Assembly (NCBI GenBank): GCA_949361645.1
Contig: OX442421.1
Location: 8,840,309-8,904,308, forward strand
Source: Spongilla lacustris
Taxonomy: Eukaryota > Porifera > Demospongiae > Spongillida > Spongillidae
DNA length: 64,000 nucleotides
Direction: 5' to 3'
Below, one piece after another: positions 33,374-45,439 of the stretch. Below the pieces are notes generated by a model. It was given only the letters and a program-made list of their open reading frames with translations. It did not search any database and had not been told where the DNA came from. The translations under genes and the position numbers were made by a program. Positions within the stretch are counted from its first letter, which is position 1, and each line of letters opens with the position of its first letter.

Positions 33374-34190
33374 GGGACAGTTCACGCGAAAATGATAACT
33401 CGCTTTTATATTTATAATGTTATAAAATTTCCTTATGTTTGAATCGCTATAACTTCCCAACGGTTTAGGCTATCTACTTCTTATTTACAGTAATTGATAC
33501 CACACCATTTCTCTATGGTACAATACATTTTGGTGTCTCGCACGTGCTCCGTACCAGTACTGCAACGTTTTATACCCCACCGGGTTCAAACCCGCCATAA
33601 CTTTCTGTAGGAGTAATCAAATCGCTTCAAATTCGGTTTGTAGGTAGAGCGGTCCTATACCTATCGATTTGTTCTGTTCGTTAATTTTTGTACCATCCGT
33701 TACGGAGATACATTTGAACAAAGTACGTCCACTTTTCCCGCTCGATTCGCGCCAATGATTTTGGCAAACCGCGTCCCGCTCAATGTATTGGAGGCGGGGA
33801 TGATAACATTGGCGCGTATCAAGCGGGAAAAAGTGCACGTAGTTTGTTCAACTGTATCTCCGTAACGGATGGGATAAAAATTAACGAACAGTTCAAATCG
33901 ATAGGTACAGGACCTCTGTACCTACAAAACGAATTTGAAGCGATTTGATAACTCCTACAGAAAGTTATGGCAGGTTTGAACCCGGTGGGGTATAAAACGT
34001 TGCAGTACTGGTACAGAGCACGTGCAAGACACCAAAATGTATTTTACCATAGAGAAATGGTGTGGTATGAAGTGTTGTAAATACGAAGTAGATAGCCTAA
34101 ACCGTTGGGAAGTTATAGCGATTCAAACATAAGGAAATTTATAACATTATAAACATAAAAGCGAGTTATCATTTTCGCGTGAACTGTCCC
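33374..34190. mobile_element. Long palindromic foldback element, unit 2 (817 bp)
   Basis: Starts GGGACAGTTCACGCGAAAAT and ends with the reverse complement. It belongs to the same family as 28159-28979 (shared ccatttctctatggtaaaat, gggttcaaacccgcc and cctatcgatttgttctgttc blocks) but is clearly more diverged from it than the flanking duplicated sequence is. Confidence 0.85.
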
Positions 34191-34199
34191 ATATATATA

Positions 34200-35202
34200 T
34201 AACTTTAGCTGAAGCACCAGTGTTTCTATTCAGTGGCCCAGAAATTATGTTTTGGTTTGTCCACTTTTTTTCTGTGGATGACAGAACAAGGGAAAAAAAG
34301 TATATTCTTGTAATTGGAGACTACATGTAGTACCAGAGCAGCTCCACTCTGATCAAGGGAGAAACTTTGAATCTGGTGTTATAAAGGGTATTGTGAGCTT
34401 CTGCAGGTTAGGAAAACTCGAACCACACCCTTTCACCCACAGTCAGATGGAATGATTGAATAGGACCTTACTAAGTTTATCTGATTGTGAGAATGAGCAT
34501 GAAACTGCCTGTTTTAATATAGCACATGTGTAACATCATTTAGCATGATGGAGGCACGGCTGCCAGAAGACCTTATATATATGGTCTGCCAGCTCATGTT
34601 CCACAGGGAGGACGACAGTATGTTGAACACCTAAAAAGGTTATGCAGAATGCTTACAAGAGCATACAAAAAATGATGAGGCATGGAAAGAAATGCAGCAC
34701 CAAAAGAATGTATATGATGAAAGGCAAAATGAGAGTCAGAAGCTAGGTATGGCTCCACTGTCCTGCTGTAAGAGGTCATTCTCTCAAGTTCAACCGTGGC
34801 AGGGGCCATAGAGAAGCTTGGTGATGTGTTGTATTGAATATGGAAGAAGAGTCAAGCTAAGCTACTTGCAGTTTATTTTAACAGACTTAAGCCACACCTC
34901 CAACCAGTAATGGGTAATCCAACAGATGAAAACATTGGTTCTGAACAAGAACAGAGGAAACCAGAAGGAAGAATAGAAGAGCTTGTCAACGAAGAGGACT
35001 ATATTTGGATGAAGAGATGTTCATAGTCACCAGTGAACCAGCCAGACCTGTTGTAACCTCTGAACAGATGCCGGAAGCAAATGCAGAGACACCTACTCCT
35101 CAAGAGCAACCATGCAACGTACCTATTCCCACAGACCATCAGCCTGATGTACCACAGCTGAGGCATTCAACACGTGTACGGTGGCCCCCTGACTGGTTAT
35201 GA
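34200..35202 (+). pseudogene. Decayed Ty3/gypsy-type pol, 3' part, unit 2
   Basis: Matches the 3' portion of the unit 1 pol remnant: integrase start (KKYILVIGDY, about 34285-34325), a central stretch with stops, and a C-terminal frame (35005-35202) ending RHSTRVRWPPDWL, a typical end of gypsy pol polyproteins. Unit 2 keeps about 160 bp (34840-35010) that unit 1 lacks. Confidence 0.55.
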
Positions 35203-35479
35203 TAACTGTGTGGACACAGTCAGAGGAAGAGGGGAGCAGTGTAATGTACCTGAAGCCAGACAGTCTGTTGCACACGTCTGTTGCACATGGCACCATGCAT
35301 GTAGTACCATAACTACAACTTATGTGCTGGAGTATTTAAGTATGTATGTAATGAAGTTCTTTTGATAATAATTACTTGCTATGTGGCTGCAGTTGGGTTT
35401 GTGCTGCTGGTCTGCGCTACGATACCATAGCATTGCATTCAAATGCTGTATGTATTGCATGTTAAAATATGTTTGCACA

Positions 35480-37195
35480 AGTCCCTCCTTACTGAGGCAT
35501 TGTAAAAATCGATGTATAATACAATGTTATAGAAAGATGATGAAGCCACTGATGAAAGAATCAGCATGATCCTTTTCCCCTTGGGGTAAGGGGAAGGGGA
35601 GGTCAAATTGGTGTAGTTGGTAATGCAGTGGTGCGGTATGGGAGGAGTCATGGGATCCATTCCTGGTCGATGACATTTATTTTCTTACAATTATAGAATA
35701 CAGTGTAAGGGCAAATAAAGGGGGGATACATGTAGTTTTAATTCCTAGGGAGGATAAACTATTCTGGGACGATTTATCCACTGAGGCGAATAGAAAATTC
35801 CCAGAATACATTTCAGTATCAAGGGGATAAATTGAAAGTTGAGACTGGAGGTACGGTTTCCATAAGATTATAACGATACATCACATTATATCCGAGCAAA
35901 TGTTATCCCATCGGATCCACAGGAGAAACGTTGTTAAAGATTCGAGTGTGGGAACGAGTGAGCGTTCTCTCTGTTGTCTGAGTTCTAAGCGTCGGCAGTT
36001 TTACTACATTGTAGGTATTCGACAGCTCTATCCAACTAATCCAAGTACGCTCGCTAAAGTCCAATTGATCCTACGGTGCATCAATATGTTGCTAATCGAC
36101 ACTTCAAATCCTACACGTAGGCCTACATGTACATTGTGTATTACGAGCAACTGAAACTAAGTTAGCTAAAGATTATATCTTATACAAGTGTATAATTATC
36201 ATCATAAAAATTCTACTTTGAAAAAACAGTATATCTTCGTAACTGTACAACCTTTCATTCACACACCAGGGCCGTAGATAACTTTTATAGTTTGGGGGGG
36301 GGGGGGGGGGGGCACAATACTTCTTTATGTCATTGTGGTCTAATTAATTTACCCTGTACGTATAAGCCTACATGTAGTCACAGTTCTTCTCAACTTGATT
36401 TGAACCATATTATGCATGCATGCGCGGGTGATCTATCATACACTCATTAAATTGCGGCTTGTAGGCTGGCTACATGTACTAGCACTTGAGTGACGTATAC
36501 TGAGCTTCAATATTGACATTGCGATTGTATTGCACTTTCCATGTGGAAATCGATTTTGGTGCTTTAATTATTTTCCACGCACTATACTGAACGGGTTAGA
36601 TTTCCACGTACGAGTTAGATTTCCACGTACGAGTGTTGAAAACGCGTGGAAAAGAATTACTAGTAAGAGCACAAATATCGATCTCTTGATGTACCGTTAC
36701 GAAGATAATATAAGTTCGACTTGCATATCCACGATTCTTTCTTGCGGCGGTTTGGGAGTTGCGGCGCAATAAGTAATCTTAATAACATATACAATGTGTA
36801 ATCGACAGTCAGAGATAATATATAAATTTATATATTATCTCTGGTGTAGTATAGCTATACGGATTTACACATGGTCCATGTCATGCCATGACATGGTTCA
36901 TTGGTTCTCTACGTCTTTTATAGACGTGTTGGTAGACAACGTGTTCACGCTGTTTGTACGGTTGCAGTTTATCTCAGTGTTGGATAGCTATTTTTGTAGG
37001 GGTAAAAAAGTAAAGCGCCTAGCTTCAGATATCGACGGGCATGCTTCTTTCGTTATCTAAAAATAATTCAGTATGCGATGTCTCGGTCCGTACTTGGACC
37101 GGCTATTCCGGTAACTAGAACTCCAGGGATACACGTCTTTCTGCCATGGAAACCGGAAGCGATGGCTGCTGATTGCTTGCCTTCAACCTGTGATT
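35480..37195. other. Non-coding stretch
   Basis: No convincing exon. It contains a tRNA-like A-box (35609-35620), a G18-like tract (36294-36312) and a short AT hairpin (36812-36842, GAGATAATATATAAATTT). Confidence 0.4.
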
Positions 37196-37198
37196 CTA

Positions 37199-37402
37199 TA
37201 CAACAACGCTTTACATGTAGTTGACTTGTGGGACTTGTGTATCTGTGTGAAGGGCTAGTTTCGTACCCAGACCCAAATGTACGTAACGATGATTATCGCT
37301 TACAGTATAACATCACGATGATTATTGCTTACAGTATAACATCACGTACATGTACCTCTGTACGTGATGTTATACTGTAAGCGATAATCATCGTTACGTA
37401 CA
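37199..37402. repeat. First copy of a 0.2-kb tandem duplication, with truncated hairpin MITE
   Basis: The sequence from caacaacgctttacatgtag through gtgtgaagggctagt.tcgtacccagaccc recurs at about 37408. In this first copy the MITE is cut before its right end: it runs from catcgttacgtacattt directly into caacaacgc of the second copy. Confidence 0.75.
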
Positions 37403-37460
37403 TTTACAACAACGCTTTACATGTAGTTGACTTGTGGACTTGTGTATCTGTGTGAAGGGC

Positions 37461-37628
37461 TAGTCTCGTACCCAGACCCAAATGTACGTAACGATGATTA
37501 TCGCTTACATATAACATCACGATGATTATTGCTTACAGTATAACATCACGTACATGTACCTCTGTACGTGATGTTATACTGTAAGCGATAATCATCGTTA
37601 CATACATTTGGGTCTGGGTACGAGACTA
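37461..37628. mobile_element. 168-bp hairpin MITE with 9-bp target duplication
   Basis: Palindrome with ends TAGTCTCGTACCCAGACCC and GGGTCTGGGTACGAGACTA. Both sides carry GTGAAGGGC (37452-37460 and 37629-37637), a perfect 9-bp target duplication. The ends are the same family as the MITE at 24876-24981 (TAGCCTCGTCCCCAGGCCC). A similar end (TCTCGTACCCAGTCCC) lies at about 49297. Confidence 0.88.
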
Positions 37629-37639
37629 GTGAAGGGCAG

Positions 37640-38332
37640 ACCGGCAGGGCTGGAGGTGTGTGTTGTGGCCAGCATGAATGTGATTGTTCCGGTACTAAAT
37701 GCATTAACGCGCAGTACTTGTGTAAACTGAAATATGGGGCTGGATCTGATTATGCGCACTTTGTTCGACGATGCATACCTCCGATCCTTTCTTGCGCCAG
37801 CCATTTCTGCTGCAACTCATAATAATATTATCCCAATAATTGTTTACCGGTATGTAGAATTTTTATAGTGATAAATTCTAAAACCCAGAAGGGTGATTTT
37901 GCTGGACACTGTCCCATATATACAGAAACTAAGTCTACCGAACAGCAACTATATCCTCTCACAGTACACACTCTGTCACTTCCCCCACACGGTTTGTTAA
38001 ATCAGGATCCTTGACCGAAAGTTCGACGGGTAACTTGCTTTTCCACGGATCGAGCTATTAAGCGAAAATTCGCCTTTCAAACTGGGTAGTTCCAATGAGT
38101 GCGCACCATGAGAGTACAAGCAGGTTGTCAGCATTGTGGCTTCGGCTACAGATGGAAGTAGCGTGAGGAGTAATCACGTACCATTCGTAGAGGGCGAGAG
38201 TACAGTAGTGACCTACTTCACAATCGATAAAAATGGACCGGGAGTAGTGACATTTTGGATGACGCAATTCAGCTGCCGTCGTCAATAACGAATAAGCGCG
38301 TGATTATTATTGAAATCCAAATTATACATACA
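37640..38332. other. Non-coding stretch
   Basis: No recognisable gene. A 75-aa minus-strand ORF at 38058-38285 has no similarity I recognise. A copy of the dispersed repeat lies at 37855-37915. Confidence 0.35.
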
Positions 38333-38340
38333 CGTACACC

Positions 38341-39325
38341 CGAGGGGGGGGGCAAAAAAAAAAGTTATAGACACCATCCCAAAAATTCTTAAAACCAAGG
38401 ACCAGGTCAACCCCCCCCCCCCCCCCTCCGCCTTCGAACACGCCCATTTTTGACCACGCCCCTTAAAATAATTACGTAATTGACAATTGACCACACCTAC
38501 AATTAAGATAATATTACAAATTGAAAGCAGGCTTCGTTGCAGATTGCTGTTGTAGGTGTTGTCATTTCGTCGCTTGCAGCTGGAGACGCTTTTTCACTTG
38601 TACCATAGAATTTCGCGATACTCAGTCTCTCGTGCCATGACGTAATGCACAGGCTGTAGGCCTATCGAATATTACATCCCTGCCCATCAATTAAGGTTTG
38701 CGGTACTCCAACAAGATTTTGAAGAACGGCACGCATTATCGTTCATGATTTGGTAAAGTACTCGTTTAAACAATAGCAGGCGGGGCATGCTCGCGTGAGG
38801 CGTGAGTCGGCGTGACCTCATGCATGTTACTTAGTACCAGGTGTATCCGTGGCTTACTTAGTAGCGTTAGTATAGTTTTAATCTTTACATTGCTTTGCGA
38901 CGCTTCAATTGTTGCACTATTGGGTAGTGAATTGGTATGAAGGCCACGCCCATGAATTGTGTCTCAGTCACGTGATAATATGCTTTCAACAATGAAATAG
39001 CTTACAATCGCACTAGATAGGCAGTTAAGCCCTATCTTTGCACGAATTGAACACCCATGAACACTACAAACAATATGATTCCATCATTATGTTGCTGTAG
39101 TGTGAGCTAAAGTGCAAAAAAAAAATTAAGAAAAGTGATGAATTTTTTTTTATTTTAATTTTTTGGCCAAGACCCCCCCCCCCCCCCCCCCCCCTAACTT
39201 TGATACCTCATAACTTTTTTTCCTAGACCCCCCTGAAAAAAATAATAGCATATTCGTGATGCTCTCAATGAGCTCTTCAGAGTTGGGGGATGGTGTCTTC
39301 CACTTTGTTTTTTGCCCCCCCCTCG
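38341..39325. mobile_element. 985-bp TIR element with 8-bp target duplication
   Basis: Left end CGAGGGGGGGGCAAAAAA and right end TTTTTTGCCCCCCCCTCG, an inverted pair. Both sides carry CGTACACC (38333-38340 and 39326-39333). Inner sequence agacaccatccc / gggatggtgtct is also inverted. An 8-bp duplication fits hAT-type transposition, although the terminal bases are not the usual CA. No transposase. Confidence 0.8.
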
Positions 39326-39480
39326 CGTACACCATTTATTATTTACAAAAACAAGTAATGTAACTACATGTACTAGTATGCTTGAAGAGGGACATGGCGC
39401 TAGCTTTCATTATTATCATTATGTTGCATAGAATTAAAAAGCCTGCTTTCACAGAACAACTATTAATAACACCAATCCTG

Positions 39481-41524
<2,044 letters not shown>

Positions 41525-41639
41525 AAGCTTACTAGTACTGTGCGTATCCCAATCTTTATTTATACGTATTATTTATACGTATGTATTAAAACCTACGTAC
41601 CGGTATTCGGTCACAACGCTCAGTTATTAAGAATTAGTG

Positions 41640-42637
41640 ATTCAATTAGCAACACACCAATCTAATCAGCTAGAATGGCTTTCAGTGTAAACGGTACGGT
41701 TGGTGCTAATTGAACCAAAAATTCGTTTGATGTCAATATATACAAGTAAATCAAAAACTTCTCTATCGAGAAAGTGATTGGTGGGATGTAGGATTGGTGG
41801 TGCAAAAAGCAAGGAAACAAGGTACGAGAAAGATGATGCTGATGCTTCTTTTGTTTCGAGGTTTTAAATGACCGACGCTGGTATAATCCTGTTTTTGTAC
41901 AGGAGGCTAACGTTTCTTGGCTCTGGTTGCCTAGGACGTTGCTAAGGGATACGTAATTATTTCAGGCTACTGTCCACAAAATACTAGTATATGGCCGCAA
42001 ACACCTGTGCAATAGCCCGATAAGCGGATCCATACTGTATTTTGATTGAGGCATTTGCTTACATGTACTCCCAACGGTAACCTCTGGATCGTTTCGGTGC
42101 AGTATGAGAACTTAGAACTTCGAATTATTTTTAGCGTCTACTGCGCTTTAATATAAACTTACCCTCAGTTACATGCATGTGCGTGTTTATTTTTATACAT
42201 GGGAGACCTGTGTAGCTCTGTTGTGTTGAGTGCCACAATATTGAAGGGCGGGACTGGTCAGAAAAATGCGCTCTGAACAATAAAGGTCGTCTACATGATT
42301 CTCTTTTGCGCCAAAAAGTGAATTGCTTGTGGTGATTCTGAAAGTTCAGAAACAGGTGCAAATCTCAACTACTAGTGCGCGGTGCAAACTTTAAGTAGTG
42401 TATTGTGCTGCTAATAATACGAGATAATCAATACATGTCGAACGGGAATGAGCATTTTTAGCTTAGCCTTAGTGACGTACACTGTACTATAGCAACATAA
42501 CAAAACGGCATCAATCAGACCATAGAAAGCAGGTTCCCACTTCTATAATTATAATATCACGTCATTTGTGTAATCGAAAATAATAAATCATTCATCACAT
42601 TGCATGCACGGATGGCTCCGAGTTACTGAGTGAAGCC
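41640..42637. other. Intergenic, no gene seen
   Basis: Space between the 5' end of LITAF-like D and the 3' end of UTP4. No exon or clear repeat was recognised. Confidence 0.4.
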
Positions 42638-44760
42638 TTATGTCCCATAGCGATTTTTTGCAAATGTTGGAGGAAGACCTTTTAGAATTGCTTCAATGGG
42701 CCTTTCAACTGTTATCAACCCACTTTTGCCTACTTGTGCCACAAACAGCAACACCTGATAGTCAAGTACAAGTTGATACCTCAAGCACTGCTGCAACTTC
42801 CTCCTTTTCCCTGTTGTAACATCATTTTCAGAACCACTAGAGCCTCGAATAATTACCAGGCAATCGTTGTCATAAACAGCAAACAGAGAGTCTGCAGCTG
42901 AAAGAACCAGTATTTGGTTAGGAAGCATCAGTTTTTTCCTTCCTCTATATCGGCGCTTCAGAACTGTGGTCCCCATAGAAGAGAGACATTCATCAGTGAT
43001 ACTGTATTTAAACAACTCTCCATTCTCCCCAGAAAAGAGAAATATGGAAGTGCCTTGAGGATCAAAGCAAAACACCACAGGCTGGATATCAAGATGAGGT
43101 AGCTTGGATATCATGCACCTGGATTTTAGACTGTACAAATAAATCCTTTTCTTGGAGGTAGCGGCAGCCATAAACTCTCCGGTGGAACTGATCTCAAAGT
43201 CTGTCAACGTTGCTACCTCTTTCTCTTTCTTCCGTTGTGCAACGTCAAGCTGGGAAGGTTCACTGTCAGGCCCAATGTCTATCAATGATAGAGCAAGAAT
43301 GCCCCGAGTACCTATGCTTGCCAGCACCAACTCTCTGCAATCTGGTGTGAACTGCATTTTGTAGCAGGAAATGCCTGACCTCCACACCACTTCTGCCTTT
43401 GGTACATGGCCCAAAATATCCACCCTGTACACCCATGTCTCTTGGACATTACAGAGGGCCACAAAGGAAGCATCACACGATATTGTACTGCTCAATATGT
43501 GGAGTGGCCCTTTGGCCTTGATTTCCATGACACTAGTAGGAACAGCTGTTTCAGAATGATCCACGTTGAGTGAAGAATCCAGCTCATTTGCACTCACTTG
43601 CCACAACTTCAACTCTGTAGGTGCCTGGTACATAAGCACTTTCTTGCTTGCAGCAAGGGCAAACCTGCTTGCACTATTGGCGAATGGAGGGTACTCAGTT
43701 CTTGAATCCCTGACAAAGCTAGCAGTTGGACACATCAAAATATTGGTATCGATGCCTCCTGATGCAAGGAGTCCACTCTTAGAAAGAGCAAGGCTCCTAA
43801 CGTCATGGGTGTGAAAGCGTACATCCCCGGCCACAACCCAGGATTTTTCTTCCTTGAGCTTTTGCAGCTTTAGAATTTTGGGGTCGATTCCAGATGCATA
43901 AACAGCATCTTCCTGTGTGCTCACTGCGATTGTAAGGACGTCTGCCTTGTGGCTGTGAAAAGATTTAGTCAACGTTCCATGGACCCCATTCCAAAAATTC
44001 ACCTTCCCGCACGAGTCAGCACTGATTATTGTGTTGTCACTGAGAAACTTGACGTTCCACACGAGTGTACTTTGGGACTTGTATCGTTCCAGAGTAATAC
44101 GCAAAATACACCTTCCATGCTTGATGTCGTATTTGCGAATTGTGCCATCAGCTCCACCTGTGATCAAGAATTCACTGCTCGGGTGCCAAGCTAAAGACAG
44201 AACTCTTCCTTCCTGCTTATCCAGTCCTCGTACATGACATAGACCATCACTAATGATTTCGAAGAGCTGAACCTATGGTATATTGGTGGTTAATGCAGCA
44301 CAAACCATTAACAAGTATTATCTCATTTACCTGCCCCTCTTCACAGCCTGCAGCTAGCATGGTCTGGTCAGTGCTGGCACACATGCACCACACTGGCCCC
44401 GCACAGGAGTCCAGCGTCGTAGTGGGACGGCGCAGGTCAAGGTCCCACTCGTGAATGCTACCTGTTGTAGCATTGATATATGTGTATACAGTTATGTTAT
44501 TCTGCTGGCGTACCTGTTAATCCAGCTGAAAACAGCCTGTTTTTCGACCAAACAAGCGCTTCAATAGATGTATCACTACGACCAGGTATAAACAGGTCTT
44601 TGTAGTAGTGCAAACCATCCGTCGTTGCCCATATCTCTAAACTGGCGTCCGCGCGAGAAACTGCTAAACGGTTTCCATTCCCTAAGTCACAAAACGCCAG
44701 GCAGTTCACTGGTTGAGGCTGGTACTCTATAAATCTCAGCCTTTGAGTTTGTATGTCCAT
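42638..44760 (-). CDS. UTP4: U3 snoRNP / SSU processome WD40 protein UTP4 (cirhin)
   Basis: Exons 44760-44514, 44461-44331 and 44272-42638 join in frame to 670 aa; human UTP4 is 686 aa. WD40 repeats fill the protein. Diagnostic stretches are NRLAVSRADASLEIW, FSAGLTGSIHEWD, FLSDNTIISADSCGKVNFW, HDVRSLALSKSGLLASGGID, LWQVSANELD and the C-terminus ERPIEAILKGLPPTF...YGT. UTP4 is a subunit of the t-UTP/UTPA complex, which binds nascent pre-rRNA in the nucleolus and is needed for 18S processing. The Met at 44760 is chosen over an upstream Met (44805) because MDIQTQRLRFIEY aligns with the family start. It is divergent from RPS21, 187 bp away. Confidence 0.94.
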
Positions 44761-44947
44761 CACAAGTTTAATTGCACGAGTGAAGCCAATGCGCATGCGC
44801 TGCACGTCCCTCTCTCTCTCTCTCGCCGCGTGGTCATTGCTTCATTGACGTCGTAAGTATGAATGGATGTGAATCTTTCTGTTTGCGTTTGAATCAGTAT
44901 CATAAATCAGTTCCTGTCGTCTTTACTCGGGGTGAACGATCAAGAAT
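44761..44947. promoter_or_regulatory. Shared promoter UTP4 / RPS21 with NRF1-type site
   Basis: 187 bp between start codons. It contains TGCGCATGCGCT (44790-44801), a perfect NRF1/alpha-PAL palindrome, an overlapping CCAAT, a (CT)n pyrimidine run (about 44807-44824) and TGACGTCG (CRE-like, about 44847). NRF1 motifs are typical of bidirectional housekeeping promoters. Use in this organism is inferred. Confidence 0.65.
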
Positions 44948-45304
44948 ATGCAGAACGATAGCGGAGAAGTAGTGGATGTATACATCCCCAGAAAATGGTG
45001 AGCACTGATTGGAACGGTCGCAGTGGCAAGATTCATTCTACACTTGCGTAGCACATACACCAACCGTATCATTGGAGCCAGAGACTTTTCGTCGGTGCAA
45101 ATAAGCGTTGCAGAGGTAGATGAAAAGACAGGCCGTGTGACCGGAGATACGAAGAAGTACGCACTCTCTGGCTTCGTTCGCGCAATGGTAAAAAAGTTTT
45201 ATAGTAGTCCAGTTAAGACCATGTGTTCCCCCACCACACTATAGGGAGAATCAGATGATGCGCTCAATAGGCTTTGCACAAAGGACGGAATATGCTCAGG
45301 GTGA
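44948..45304 (+). CDS. RPS21: Small-subunit ribosomal protein eS21
   Basis: Exons 44948-44997 (MQNDSGEVVDVYIPRK), 45052-45187 and 45245-45304 join in frame to about 81 aa; family length is 81-87. Diagnostic motifs are VDVYIPRK, NRIIGARDFSSVQI, VAEVDEKTGRV, YALSGFVRAMGESDD and LNRLCTKDGI. It binds the 40S subunit near the mRNA exit side. The final exon either stops at 45302-45304 or splices at TCAGG|gtgaga to ttttaatag|GTTGAGC, ending a few residues later (SESQQ); both are open. It shares a promoter with UTP4. Confidence 0.94.
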
Positions 45305-45439
45305 GAGATAATGCTGTTCGTTCACAAATTCATATCTACTTTGAATGCGTTTGTTTTTAATAGGTTGAGCGAGTCGCAACAGTAGAGCGGAAACGTGTTG
45401 TTACTATGTTCTGTTAAATGATATTTTGATCAGACTTGT

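Larger units (their letters stand above)
30038..35479. repeat. Tandem segmental duplication, unit 2
   Basis: Direct repeat of unit 1, joined head-to-tail at 30037/30038. It ends at about 35479 (ttaaaatatgtttgcaca), matching unit 1's end. It lacks the 4-kb insertion, and between 33170 and 33373 has different sequence from unit 1, missing the RNase H block. Confidence 0.85.

Noticed and set aside
35602..35674. tRNA-like sequence with an A box (TGGTGTAGTTGG) and a weak B box
   Set aside because: The B box has a mismatch at a key position and acceptor and T arms do not pair well. It may be a SINE head but is not a supported tRNA.
35900..37060. Several 80-90-aa plus-strand ORFs
   Set aside because: Unrelated random open frames with no similarity, no splice signals and no repeat of pattern.
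43152..44237. Plus-strand ORFs of 60-80 aa antisense to UTP4
   Set aside because: Shadows of the long UTP4 exon on the opposite strand.
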